Notes under the pieces: generated by a model
What the model was told of the DNA's origin: nothing
The model's input: only the letters and a program-made list of their open reading frames with translations
The model's database searches: none
Made by a program: the position numbers and the translations under genes
Source of the DNA: TTA-H9 sp002071415
GTDB taxonomy: Bacteria > Bacteroidota > Bacteroidia > Bacteroidales > TTA-H9
DNA: 64,000 bases
NCBI GenBank assembly: GCA_035411425.1
Contig: DAONSX010000004.1
Coordinates: 19,608-83,607, forward strand
Direction of reading: 5' to 3'
Shown: positions 18,554 to 27,549 of the stretch, in pieces
How the letters are laid out: every line of letters begins with the position of its first letter
Numbering within the stretch: the stretch's first letter is position 1

Positions 18554-20713
18554 TTATTCTGTACTGCGGTCGTGTGTCTTATTTTTAAAATGGTTCCCTT
18601 TGAGCATTTTTCGAAACATATAATATTTTTCGTACTGCGATCTTATTCTCTGATCGGAATTTACTTTGCGGTATTCGTTAATATGTCCATCATGCAATGA
18701 TCGAGCTTTTACATTGGCGTTCAGTTCGATCTGGATCATTTGCATGAGTTCCTTTTGAATGCCTTTGTCGAAGATGGGGCAAACCACTTCGATACGATGG
18801 TCGAGGTTACGGGGCATCAGGTCGGCTGAGCTGATGAAGTATTTGTTGCGGCCACCATTGCAGAAAATAAATACGCGTGAATGTTCCAGAAAACGATCTA
18901 CAATGCTCAGAGCTTCGATGTTATCGCTCAAATTTGGGATACCGGGTTTGATCACACAAATACCTCTTATTAAAAGTTTGATACTGACACCTGCCTGACT
19001 TGCCTCGTAAATTTTAATTGCTACTTCTTCATCTACAAGGCTATTTGCCTTCAGAATAGCCCAAGCTTCCTTACCCGATCTTGCATTTTTTATTTCATTA
19101 TTTAACTGTCGAATGATAAAACTGCGGATATTAAATGGAGAAACACAGAGGTTTTCGAAGGTGGGGGGAATGTACCGGCTTTTGAAAAGTGTAAATACTT
19201 TATCCAAGTCTTTCGTAACACGCGGGTCAGTGGTGAAAAGGCTATCATCTGCATAAACTGTGGCCGTTGATTCATTGAAGTTTCCTGTACTAACATTGCA
19301 ATATAGCAGTTCATTCCCATCATCTTCCATCCTTTTTATGACCAGGAGTTTGGCATGTACCTTATAATCGGGAATGGTGGGAATAATTTCGACTTCTTCT
19401 TCCTGTAATCTGTTCACCCAATAAATATTGGTTTCTTCTTCGAAGCGTGCCTGCAACTCGAGAAAAACCGTGACTTTTTTCCCGTTGCGTGCGGCGTTGA
19501 TCAGGGAATTAATCACTGAACTATCACGCGCCGTGCGGTAGAAAGTCATTTTTATTTCCTTTACCTGAGGATCGATGGAAGCTTCGCGCAACAAATCGAT
19601 CAAGTACTGAAACGAATGATAAGGATAATGCAGCATGATGTCGCGTTCTCGCATAATGGCCAGAATGCTGTGATTGGGAGGCAGCAGCGGATGAGCCAAG
19701 GGCGGGAAAGGTTCGAAATAAAAGGCCGGATTATTGATTTTGGGAAAATCCATAAAATCTTTAAAATTATGATATCTGCTCCCAGCTCTTAGTGTGTCCT
19801 TCTCGGTAATTCTCATTTTTTGCTTTAGCTTATCGAGAAGTGCTAACGGCATTTTTTCGTCGTAAACAAATCTCACCGGAACGCCTTTTTTACGCTGTTT
19901 CAGGCTTTCTTCCATTCGTTCGATAAAACTCTTCGATACGTCATTATCGATGTCGAGCTCGGCATCGCGCGTAAATTTCACCGTATAAGCCTCAAAATGA
20001 TCGTATCCGAAGACAGAAAAAATATCGGGTAAACAATACCGTATCACATCATCCAGAAGAATGATAAAATGGGAATCCTTTTTGTCTTCAGGCGGTTGCA
20101 AAGAAATAAACCTTCCGGTAATATGAACGGGGACTTTGAGTAAAGCAAATCGGGTCTTGCTCTTTTTGGCCGTATCGGCCATTTCCACTGCCAGATAAAA
20201 ATTCTCATCCTTCAAAAAAGTCAGATTCTTTACATTGTTCAGCATGATAGGAAAAACATACGATCGAATGTTCTGGTTAAAGAAGCTTCTTACATATTTC
20301 CCTTCTTCGTGCGTAAGTTCCTGTTCATTTACAATGAAAATCCCATTTTCTTTCATTTGACGGGTTAAATCCTGATAAACAGCGGTAAACCTTTTTTCCT
20401 GATTTTCGACTATACTGTATATTTCTGACAATAACTTCCTGGGATCGAAACTAATTCTATAATCGAGTTCTTTTTTTTGCATCAGCATGTTCATTCGATG
20501 AATCGTAGCTACCCTCACCCGAAAAAATTCATCCCGATTATTGGAAAAAATGCCCAGGAACTTTATCCTTTCCAGTAAGGGGGTGGTTGGATCGGAAGCT
20601 TCTTGCAAAACTCTTTCGTTGAATTGCAGCCAGCTTATTTCCCGATTGATAAATAATCCATCCTCCAAATTATCTGTAGACTTTATGTACTCATTTTTTT
20701 TACTCATTGCCAT
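18554..20713 (-). CDS. ppk1: Polyphosphate kinase 1
   Basis: A 719-residue PPK1, which reversibly polymerises the gamma-phosphate of ATP into polyphosphate. The N-terminal domain begins FINREISWLQFNERVL, typical of the family. The catalytic core contains YHSFQYLIDLL, EIKMTFYRTA, the autophosphorylated histidine in KVHAKL (His453) and the second conserved histidine in NLDHRIEV (His639). The frame is open further upstream into sixA, but the ATG at 20711-20713 gives the normal family length and leaves 31 bp after sixA, so I chose it; ATG at 20705-20707 is an alternative. It is probably transcribed with sixA, a frequent pairing whose functional meaning is not settled. Confidence 0.93.
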   Translation of the reverse strand: MAMSKKNEYIKSTDNLEDGLFINREISWLQFNERVLQEASDPTTPLLERIKFLGIFSNNRDEFFRVRVATIHRMNMLMQKKELDYRISFDPRKLLSEIYSIVENQEKRFTAVYQDLTRQMKENGIFIVNEQELTHEEGKYVRSFFNQNIRSYVFPIMLNNVKNLTFLKDENFYLAVEMADTAKKSKTRFALLKVPVHITGRFISLQPPEDKKDSHFIILLDDVIRYCLPDIFSVFGYDHFEAYTVKFTRDAELDIDNDVSKSFIERMEESLKQRKKGVPVRFVYDEKMPLALLDKLKQKMRITEKDTLRAGSRYHNFKDFMDFPKINNPAFYFEPFPPLAHPLLPPNHSILAIMRERDIMLHYPYHSFQYLIDLLREASIDPQVKEIKMTFYRTARDSSVINSLINAARNGKKVTVFLELQARFEEETNIYWVNRLQEEEVEIIPTIPDYKVHAKLLVIKRMEDDGNELLYCNVSTGNFNESTATVYADDSLFTTDPRVTKDLDKVFTLFKSRYIPPTFENLCVSPFNIRSFIIRQLNNEIKNARSGKEAWAILKANSLVDEEVAIKIYEASQAGVSIKLLIRGICVIKPGIPNLSDNIEALSIVDRFLEHSRVFIFCNGGRNKYFISSADLMPRNLDHRIEVVCPIFDKGIQKELMQMIQIELNANVKARSLHDGHINEYRKVNSDQRIRSQYEKYYMFRKMLKGNHFKNKTHDRSTE

Positions 20714-20744
20714 GCTGATGTAAAATATAAAATTATGTTTATAC

Positions 20745-21245
20745 CTATTTATTGCTTTCCCAGGGGAATATTTTCTGTATTGTACTGGCTTTTGCTCCTG
20801 CCAATTCGGTCCAACTCTCGATGGGCAATTCAAGAATGACGACCCCCGAGGTTGGCAACCCATCCAAGGGATCGAGAAGAAACTGGTTGATGAATGCAAG
20901 GATATTAGGGTTGTGCCCGACTATCATCACACTGTCGATGTCATCGTCGATGGAATAAAAAAGATCGGTAATATGGTCCTTATTTCCGTAGTAAACGGTT
21001 TGGCTGACTTGAATCTGATTTTCGGGATATTGAAAGAATGAAGCAAATATTCTGGACGTTTCAAAGGCTCTTACCGCATGACTCGAAATGATCAGACCGG
21101 GTCTGGCAATTTTTTCCTTTTGTAAGGATAGGATGATCTTGCTGATTCGTTTTTTCCCTTTGCTCAACAATGGCCTGTCCTCATCCTTGAGCTGAGGAAA
21201 ATCCCATGAGGATTTTGCATGCCGGGCAACAATAAGTGTTTTCAT
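20745..21245 (-). CDS. sixA: SixA-type phosphohistidine phosphatase
   Basis: A 166-residue histidine-phosphatase superfamily protein of the short SixA type. The RHG-like motif is ARHAKSSW with Arg8-His9 (His9 forms the phospho-enzyme), a second conserved Ser-His is in ISSHAVRAFET, and the distal catalytic histidine is His111 in VGHNPN. SixA removes phosphate from histidine residues of signalling or PTS-type proteins; the substrate here is unknown. The gene is 31 bp upstream of ppk1 on the same strand and has a candidate promoter at 21281-21288. Confidence 0.88.
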   Translation of the reverse strand: MKTLIVARHAKSSWDFPQLKDEDRPLLSKGKKRISKIILSLQKEKIARPGLIISSHAVRAFETSRIFASFFQYPENQIQVSQTVYYGNKDHITDLFYSIDDDIDSVMIVGHNPNILAFINQFLLDPLDGLPTSGVVILELPIESWTELAGAKASTIQKIFPWESNK

Positions 21246-21280
21246 GGGCTATAAGTTTTTCTTAAATGTTAGAATCTTTA

Positions 21281-21288
21281 CAAATTTA
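21281..21288 (-). promoter_or_regulatory. Candidate -7 box for sixA-ppk1
   Basis: CAAATTTA on the plus strand reads TAAATTTG on the minus strand, an exact TAnnTTTG match, 36 bp upstream of the sixA start codon. No convincing -33 element. Confidence 0.4.
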
Positions 21289-21423
21289 GTAAATGCCCCA
21301 AAGAATTAATCTTTAGAAAATTTTTACTCTTTAAAACTTCGAGAGACGAATGATTGCCTTAACAAGCTCGACAAGTGGACCACACGAAGGTAATGCTCAG
21401 AGCATATTAATACGGATGTTTTA

Positions 21424-22821
21424 TCAAATATGAATGACTTCCCCATAGGCTGCTGCCATAGCTTCCATAAAGGCTTCCGACATGGTAGGATGAGGATGTA
21501 CGCTGTCGATGATTTCTCTGCCAGTACTTTCGAGCTTTCTGGCTACAACGGCTTCGGCAATCACTTCAGTAACATTGTCGCCAATCATGTGAACGCCTAA
21601 TATTTTGCCATATTTTGCTTCTATGATTACTTTTACGAATCCATCACGATGACCAGCTGCGGTGGCTTTCCCAGAGGCCGAATAGGGGAACTTTCCTGTT
21701 TTGATCTCATATCCGGCTTCACGGGCTACTTTTTCTGTTATCCCTAACGAGGCTACTTCGGGCTGAGTGTATGTACAAGCTGGAATGTTTCCATAATTTA
21801 AAGGTGTAGGCTCATGGCCTGCAATCTTCTCCACACAAATGATGCCTTCGTGTGATGCAACATGGGCTAATGCCGGGGTAGGAATAATATCTCCTATGGC
21901 ATAGTAGCCTTCGACATTGGTACGGTAAAATTCATCCACCACTATTTTCCCTTTTTCTGTTCTAATTCCGGTTTCCTCTATGCCAATTCCTTCAATATTA
22001 GGTGCAATCCCTACTGCCGACAATACAATGTCAGTGTCGAGGGTTTCTTCGCCCTTTTTGGTGTTTATGGTTACGACGCAATGATGATCCTTCACTTCTA
22101 CCTGTTCAACGGTCGATTCGGTCATCACCTTGATACCTGCTTTCTTGAAATTACGTTCCAGCTGTTTTGAAACTTCTTCATCCTCTAATGGTACTACATT
22201 GGGCATGAACTCAACCAGAGTTACTTTCGTGCCAATCGAGTTATAGAAAAAGGCAAACTCCGAACCTATTGCTCCTGATCCTATAATAACCATCGACTGA
22301 GGTTGAATAGGTAAAGTTAATGCTTCGCGATAGCCAATAATGAATTTGCCATCCTGACGAAGATTAGGAAGCTCACGCGAACGGGCACCTGTTGCTAAAA
22401 TAATATGTCTTGCATTATAATTTTTTAATGTTCCATCTTCGGAAATCACCTCTACTTCATGCCCTGGATTTATTTTTCCGAAACCTTTTATGTGTTCGAC
22501 TTTGTTTTTCCTAAAAAGGTATTGTATGCCATTGCTCATTGTAGCAGCAACCTCACGCGAACGTTTCACCATACCTTCGAAATCGAGCCTGGTACTGCCT
22601 TCTATTTTGATTCCGTAGTCCGATGCCTGGGAAATGTAGTTATATACCTGAGCGCTTTTAATAAGTGCTTTCGTGGGAATGCATCCCCAGTTGAGACACA
22701 CCCCTCCCAATTCTGCCTTTTCGACTACTGCCGTTTTCAACCCTAACTGAGCCGCACGAATTCCAGCCACATAACCACCTGGCCCACTGCCTATTACTAT
22801 TACGTCGTATTGACAATCCAT
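21424..22821 (-). CDS. lpdA: Dihydrolipoyl dehydrogenase
   Basis: A 465-residue flavoprotein disulphide reductase of the usual length. FAD-binding GSGPGGYVAG (11-20), redox-active disulphide in GGVCLNWGC (Cys42, Cys47), NAD-binding IGSGAIGSEFA near residue 180, and the C-terminal HPTMSE dyad (His444, Glu449). It reoxidises the lipoyl group of 2-oxoacid dehydrogenases or of the glycine cleavage H-protein. No E1, E2 or gcv gene is adjacent, so its partner complex cannot be told from this window. A candidate promoter lies 40 bp upstream. Confidence 0.94.
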   Translation of the reverse strand: MDCQYDVIVIGSGPGGYVAGIRAAQLGLKTAVVEKAELGGVCLNWGCIPTKALIKSAQVYNYISQASDYGIKIEGSTRLDFEGMVKRSREVAATMSNGIQYLFRKNKVEHIKGFGKINPGHEVEVISEDGTLKNYNARHIILATGARSRELPNLRQDGKFIIGYREALTLPIQPQSMVIIGSGAIGSEFAFFYNSIGTKVTLVEFMPNVVPLEDEEVSKQLERNFKKAGIKVMTESTVEQVEVKDHHCVVTINTKKGEETLDTDIVLSAVGIAPNIEGIGIEETGIRTEKGKIVVDEFYRTNVEGYYAIGDIIPTPALAHVASHEGIICVEKIAGHEPTPLNYGNIPACTYTQPEVASLGITEKVAREAGYEIKTGKFPYSASGKATAAGHRDGFVKVIIEAKYGKILGVHMIGDNVTEVIAEAVVARKLESTGREIIDSVHPHPTMSEAFMEAMAAAYGEVIHI

Positions 22822-22860
22822 AATATGTTGATTTTATTTGAGATAGTTCGTTTTTTATTG

Positions 22861-22868
22861 CAAATTTA
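22861..22868 (-). promoter_or_regulatory. Candidate -7 box for lpdA
   Basis: CAAATTTA on the plus strand (TAAATTTG on the coding strand) matches TAnnTTTG and lies 40 bp upstream of the lpdA ATG. Confidence 0.4.
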
Positions 22869-23315
22869 TATATCCTTGCGAAATTTCATCGGATGATTAA
22901 GCTATCTAGAATAAATGATATGTTTTAATATAACGATCTTTAAATAGATTTGGTTTGTAAATTTTTTTATTAGGGTGTGACTGCTCTGAGTTTTTATATT
23001 TTCAGCCAGAAAAGAAGAATACCAAAGCATCGTCATTGGCTGGAGATTTCTGAAATGCCGATAAAAACGAAGTGTAAATCATTTCAGTAGAATTCATAAA
23101 AACTGTGTAAAGGCTTATTTTCAGGCATTAAAGGAAATATTTGTAAATGAATATAATAGCCGAATGGAATAGAAAGAGAAATTTTGTAAATATAAAATAT
23201 TCATTATCAATAAATTGTTTGGAATGATCCATTCCCCCGAAAAAATGGGGATGAATTTCTAATGAATTAGTTTTCAGGCGTGTTTCGTAATATTTTGAAA
23301 ATTATTAGCCGAATA

Positions 23316-23346
23316 TTGTGGGATTCGTATAAAACCTCTAATTTTG
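23316..23346 (+). promoter_or_regulatory. Promoter of tRNA-Glu
   Basis: TTG at 23316-23318 and TAATTTTG at 23339-23346, separated by 20 bp, fit the Bacteroidota promoter pattern (TTTG-like -33, TAnnTTTG -7). The predicted start is about 30 nt before the tRNA. Confidence 0.5.
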
Positions 23347-23379
23347 CAGCCCGAAAAACAAGTAAGTTCTTTCATATAA

Positions 23380-23451
23380 GGCCCGTTCGTCTAGGGGTTA
23401 GGACGCAAGGTTTTCATCCTTGTAACAGGGGTTCGATTCCCCTACGGGCTA
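23380..23451 (+). tRNA. tRNA-Glu (anticodon TTC)
   Basis: A 72-nt cloverleaf. The acceptor stem GGCCCGT pairs with ACGGGCT (one G-U at the terminus), and the discriminator is A. The D-arm starts TCGTCTAG as in other bacterial tRNA-Glu. The anticodon stem CAAGG/CCTTG closes the loop TTTTCAT, so the anticodon is TTC. The T-arm is GGGGTTCGATTCCCC. CCA is not encoded. The gene lies 300 bp from the 3' end of the opposing gatD gene. Confidence 0.95.
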
Positions 23452-23540
23452 CAAAATGAAGGTGAAGAGAGAAATCTGAAATAATTGATGTTTTCTGTTG
23501 TCGATGCTTCAATGGTGTTGAGTGTTTTTGTTTTAATTTA

Positions 23541-23720
23541 GGTGAACGGAGAATGGTGGATAGTGATTGGTGAATGAGGACTGGGAGACGAAGAGACAAG
23601 GTGGTTGGTGGATAGTGGATGGTGATTAGAATTTGGAATTTTGTAATTGTTAGTTGGATTTTGGAATTTGTTTGTAATTTGTAATTTGGAGTTTGATAGT
23701 TGTTTGTTGTCAGTTGTTTG
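23541..23720 (+). repeat. Wordy low-complexity intergenic repeat, copy 1
   Basis: G/T-rich on this strand and built of short recurring words such as GGTGGATAGTGG, TGGTGATTAG, AATTTGGAATTT and GTAATTTG. The block 23597-23629 (from CAAGGTGG to GATTAG) reappears in inverted orientation, slightly shortened, at 30051-30077, and GACTGGGAGACGA at 23579-23591 recurs directly at 29785-29797. The open frame across it on the minus strand is a by-product of the low complexity and not a gene. Similar wordy repeats occur between genes in some Bacteroidota; mechanism and origin are not known to me. Confidence 0.65.
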
Positions 23721-23754
23721 AATATCTTCATTCGAATTTATTCGAAGGGAATTT

Positions 23755-25140
23755 TTATTTATGCACTCTTTTTAAAAATTGCTCTATCTCGGGTACGCCA
23801 CCTTGAAAAACAAGATAGCCATTATAAGGTTCTCGTTCGGTAATTTCATCATTGATAGGAGTAAGCATAAGACGTTTTACTTCTTCGGGATCGTCGGTTT
23901 GACCTAAAACCCAGCTCAGTTTGATGTAAGCAGTTTCGGGTAGCATATTGCCTGCTGGAATGATTCCTTTGGCCATCATATCGCGTCCAGTATCGTAAAC
24001 GAACATGTGAACATAGCCCCATATAGTTTGAACGGTCATAAACATGTGAATACCCAATTTATGTGCTCTTTCGATGGCGGGATAAAGTTCCTTGTTTACA
24101 TGTCCCAGGCCAGTTCCTACAAATATAATTCCTTTATAGCCCATATCAATGATTCCGTTGAGTATGTCGGGATGCATGCCAGGGTAGTAATAGAGCATGG
24201 TAACCCTTTCGTCATAATAGGGTTTGATAATTACTTGGCGATCTTTTCTACGAGGATTATATTTTTTCTTGATGGGAGTGACGCCTTTACGTGTAACCAT
24301 AGCTACGGGAGTGTCGCTAATCGTGCGGAAAGTGGAGCGGTAGCTCGAGTGCATTTTTCTAACTCTGGTTCCACGATGAAGTAAGCCATATTCATCGCTG
24401 GTAGGTCCAAACATACAAACTAGAACTTCGGCTATGTCGCCATGGCCAGCGGCAGTCATGGCATGCATCAAGTTCAATGCGGCATCACTGCTTGGTCTGT
24501 CGGATGAACGCTGCGAACCAACCAAGATGATTGGTACAGGAGAATTCTGTACCATGAACGAAAGTGCGGCTCCTGTATGTGAAAGCGTGTCTGTGCCATG
24601 CCCTATCACAATGCCATCTACTCCTTTCTCGATTTCTTTTCCTATAGCTATAGCAAGCGCTTTGTATTGGGTAGGGCCCATATTCTCACTGAATACAGCA
24701 AAAAGCTTTTCGGTTTCGAGATTACAAATGTCAGCTAATTCAGGCACAGCTCCGTAAAGTTCACCAGGCGTAAAAGCCGGTATAACCGCTCCAGTCCGAT
24801 AATCGAGCCTTGATGCAATTGTACCGCCAGTACCCAAAAGTTTTACCTTGGGGAGACCAGGTGTAAAAGGGAATTGCTTCTCGGGTATCTTGTAATTGGC
24901 TTTTTTATAACCTATCTCTTTCATTTCGATAATGGTACGAACATCTATCCCAATATTGTAGCCGGTGGCTATCTTTATGACGATGTGTAAATCATCGTCG
25001 TTTTCTGCTCTGGGTAATACCGTACCCTTGAAATCACCCCGACTGGTTTTTATTTCAGCCTGTCCCCATACTCTAACGTTGAATTGCTTCAATATTTCGA
25101 GTGCCCTGCCTTTATAGCCCTGAAAAATATCTTCACTCAT
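23755..25140 (-). CDS. gatD: Glutamyl-tRNA(Gln) amidotransferase subunit D (archaeal-type)
   Basis: A 461-residue protein. Residues 1-95 are the small beta-barrel N-terminal domain specific to GatD (WGQAEIK..RGDFKGTVLPR), absent from ordinary asparaginases. Residues 98-430 are a type I asparaginase-like domain with the catalytic Thr107 in GTGGTIAS, Thr183-Asp184 in GHGTDT, and Lys262 in RKMHSS, which correspond to the Thr/Thr/Asp/Lys set of archaeal GatD. In the GatDE complex GatD releases ammonia from an amide donor and GatE uses it to convert Glu-tRNA(Gln) to Gln-tRNA(Gln). GatE is encoded just upstream on the same strand (181 bp gap). GatDE is regarded as an archaeal trait, so its presence in a Bacteroidota context suggests transfer. 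A plain asparaginase is the alternative, made unlikely by the N-domain and by gatE. Confidence 0.9.
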   Translation of the reverse strand: MSEDIFQGYKGRALEILKQFNVRVWGQAEIKTSRGDFKGTVLPRAENDDDLHIVIKIATGYNIGIDVRTIIEMKEIGYKKANYKIPEKQFPFTPGLPKVKLLGTGGTIASRLDYRTGAVIPAFTPGELYGAVPELADICNLETEKLFAVFSENMGPTQYKALAIAIGKEIEKGVDGIVIGHGTDTLSHTGAALSFMVQNSPVPIILVGSQRSSDRPSSDAALNLMHAMTAAGHGDIAEVLVCMFGPTSDEYGLLHRGTRVRKMHSSYRSTFRTISDTPVAMVTRKGVTPIKKKYNPRRKDRQVIIKPYYDERVTMLYYYPGMHPDILNGIIDMGYKGIIFVGTGLGHVNKELYPAIERAHKLGIHMFMTVQTIWGYVHMFVYDTGRDMMAKGIIPAGNMLPETAYIKLSWVLGQTDDPEEVKRLMLTPINDEITEREPYNGYLVFQGGVPEIEQFLKRVHK

Positions 25141-25321
25141 TGTAAGTAATTAAATTTAGTTGATCCGATTATTATTGACAGCTTTTCCATTTTTCAATTA
25201 TTTCAAAAAATAAAAAATCGAATATTATTTTTTTTATTTCTAAATTAGCATTTTTAAACTGTTTATATATATCTTTAATAATCTTAGAATTTAGCAAAAT
25301 ACATGAATAGTTCTTCATGTT

Positions 25322-27364
25322 TTACTCCTTTTCAGGCAATTGAACAACGGATTCGAGTAAATTTCTCAATTCAAACATGGAAATATTGCCCAAAGCAGTT
25401 TCCTGAAGTTGTCCCATGATCCAGTTAATTTTATTTTCAGGTTGAGGGTTGATGGCGATTTCGTCGAATTTTTTCGATAAGAAATTTATTTTGGAAAGGA
25501 GATCTTCTTTCGATACACGTTTAAATTTAAGAATCGTAAGTACTGAGTCAAAATCCATTCCAGGGTGGTCGTAAACTTCGGGAAACATTTTTTGCGCCAG
25601 TCTCAAATCGAGATGATTATTCTTCAGGTATTCGAAGAGGTCGTAGATGCGGTCGAATTGGAATGTGGATGACGGACCCTTTTGTCCCTCGATATATTTG
25701 ACGGTATGTCCCAGAAAACTTCCTGTAAACCGGGCTGGAACATCAAGCTCGGTATAGATGCGTTCGATGAGAGGATAAAGATTCTTCTTGAAGATGTAAG
25801 TAAATGTATCTTGAGGTACTTTCCATTGAACCAATTGGTTATAACGAACCATGACTTCAGTGGGCAAATCTTTTTGAATTTCTTCTATATACTCATCGGT
25901 CAGAGGTATAGGTGCAGAATCGGTATCGGGGTACATACGGTCGGCGCCGGGTAAAACGCGTTCAAATATAGTAGTACCGTCTTCGAAGGATTTCCGGGTT
26001 TCGGGTGGAACTCCGTCGAATGCCATCCAACAGCGTTCTTCAATAGTTTCCAATGCGGTAGAGATATCATCTTCGGGCCCCCAAAAAACAATCTGAGCGT
26101 CATTTTCTTCAGCTTGCAATATCTGGCAGATTTTGCTCCAGTCTTCTTCATTAATTTCTGGTGTAAAGGACTCAGAATGCGTCATATTGGGCTTTTCTAT
26201 GCAGGCAATTACCTTAAGTCGGTCAGAAATTTCGTTGGCAAAGCAATGCTCTGGTTGAGTGAAATGAGAAAGGATGCCGCGAAATTGAGAAAGGTTAACT
26301 GCAATAATCCGATAACGATTGTCGCGGGCCAAAATCAAGGCGGGCAAATCGAAATGGAAATCGAAAAAATTCAGACGTTTATAAGTCATTTTCCAGTTTT
26401 CCTTTTGGATACGAGATTGAAGTTTATCTCGAATGCGCAACAATGCCCATTGACGAAAAGATTCATTATGCGTTAATTCTGGAATCCAGCGGGTATGCGA
26501 AACACCTTTGATTTCTACACGATGACCTCCTCTGCAGCTTACATTTACATCTTCACGTCCCGCGCCACTGCCCGTTCTTACATGTCCCGTGCTACGGTTG
26601 AGAAATCGAATATAATTGCAGGCCTCCATAACTTCATCGGGATTGGTGCAATCGGGATAGGTTACCGTTTCTATCAGGGGCATTCCCAAACGATCGGTTT
26701 TGAAAGTACGAAAATGGCCAATATCGGAAATTTCACGGCAGGCGTCTTCTTCGACACTCAGTTGTATAAGCCTGATTTTCTTGTGACGTAAAGGAATTTC
26801 GCCTTCCACTCCCACAATGGCCGTGCGCTGAAATCCTGTGGGTATGGAACCATCGAGATATTGTTTTCGTGTAATATGTACCTCGCCAACGATATTTAAT
26901 TTGGATAGAAGTGAAATTTCGATGGCAATTCTCAGAGCCTGACGGTTCATTGGGAAAGGAGGAGTATCGTCCACCTCATACGTACAGGCACTGTCATATT
27001 TGATTCGATAAATAATATTTTTTCGCGTTTTGAATTCCATTAAGGCAGTACCATCATATTCACCAAGTTCACTCAAGGTTGGCCGCATGTGCCGAATCAC
27101 TTCGGCATCATAATCATCATCGGCATGATAAAGGCCTGCCGGGCAATTGCAGAATAATTTTTTTTCGGTGAACAATTGTTGATGAACTTCGAGACCCGAT
27201 TTGAATCCAATGCGATCGTAGTCTTCCTGAGTGGCTTGCTTACGGTTTACATAACCAACCTGTCGACGAGTTTCTTCATAATTGGCTTTTGCATCGATGG
27301 CTGAAAAAGTAAAATGCAGCGTACTTTTGTTATTTTCTTGATTCTGAAAACGTTGTTTTGACAT
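25322..27364 (-). CDS. gatE: Glutamyl-tRNA(Gln) amidotransferase subunit E (archaeal-type)
   Basis: A 680-residue GatB-family amidotransferase. The core begins near residue 50 with GFKSGLEVHQQL and LFCNCP, then MRPTLSELGEYD, RKQYLDGSIPTGFQRT, LSVEEDACR, and GREDVNVSCRGG with VEIKGV. Unlike bacterial GatB it carries the GatE-specific insertion related to the GAD domain of bacterial AspRS (about residues 330-460), followed by PGADRMYPDTDSAPIPL and the helical/YqeY-like tail that binds tRNA. It transamidates Glu-tRNA(Gln) with ammonia delivered from GatD after ATP activation. The N-terminus is about 45 residues longer than I expect for archaeal GatE. A TTG at 27386-27388 would extend it further; the ATG at 27362-27364 was chosen. 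The 181-bp gap to gatD may hold a second promoter. Confidence 0.9.
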   Translation of the reverse strand: MSKQRFQNQENNKSTLHFTFSAIDAKANYEETRRQVGYVNRKQATQEDYDRIGFKSGLEVHQQLFTEKKLFCNCPAGLYHADDDYDAEVIRHMRPTLSELGEYDGTALMEFKTRKNIIYRIKYDSACTYEVDDTPPFPMNRQALRIAIEISLLSKLNIVGEVHITRKQYLDGSIPTGFQRTAIVGVEGEIPLRHKKIRLIQLSVEEDACREISDIGHFRTFKTDRLGMPLIETVTYPDCTNPDEVMEACNYIRFLNRSTGHVRTGSGAGREDVNVSCRGGHRVEIKGVSHTRWIPELTHNESFRQWALLRIRDKLQSRIQKENWKMTYKRLNFFDFHFDLPALILARDNRYRIIAVNLSQFRGILSHFTQPEHCFANEISDRLKVIACIEKPNMTHSESFTPEINEEDWSKICQILQAEENDAQIVFWGPEDDISTALETIEERCWMAFDGVPPETRKSFEDGTTIFERVLPGADRMYPDTDSAPIPLTDEYIEEIQKDLPTEVMVRYNQLVQWKVPQDTFTYIFKKNLYPLIERIYTELDVPARFTGSFLGHTVKYIEGQKGPSSTFQFDRIYDLFEYLKNNHLDLRLAQKMFPEVYDHPGMDFDSVLTILKFKRVSKEDLLSKINFLSKKFDEIAINPQPENKINWIMGQLQETALGNISMFELRNLLESVVQLPEKE

Positions 27365-27523
27365 TAGAAAAGACGTTTGAGACTTCAAATGTAGGAATTC
27401 TCAATCTGACCACAAGGAATTCGCAATGAAAAGCATGAGAAGCCGATCGAAAACACTCACAGAAAATACATTATGAATTTCATTTCTTTTACCTTTTCCT
27501 CGAGATTTTTTTTGAGCTCTCCT

Positions 27524-27531
27524 TAATTTTG
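27524..27531 (+). promoter_or_regulatory. Candidate -7 box for the M50-like protease gene
   Basis: TAATTTTG matches TAnnTTTG exactly and ends 18 bp before the ATG at 27550. It overlaps the upstream in-frame TTG at 27529, which argues against that TTG as start codon. Confidence 0.45.
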
Positions 27532-27549
27532 CGTATAGAAAGTTCGATC

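Larger units (their letters stand above)
22822..23379. other. Intergenic region between lpdA and tRNA-Glu
   Basis: 558 bp, AT-rich. It contains the lpdA promoter candidate (22861-22868) and the tRNA promoter (23316-23346). A short C-run/G-run hairpin around 23230-23252 is visible but lacks a T-tract. No coding signal was recognised. Confidence 0.5.

Noticed and set aside
23414..23731. 105-codon minus-strand open frame overlapping tRNA-Glu
   Set aside because: It lies over the low-complexity repeat and runs into the tRNA gene; the translation is a monotone N/Q/T/L-rich text without domain features.
23755..25140. Annotation of gatD as a simple L-asparaginase
   Set aside because: The GatD-specific N-terminal domain and the neighbouring gatE make the amidotransferase subunit the better call.
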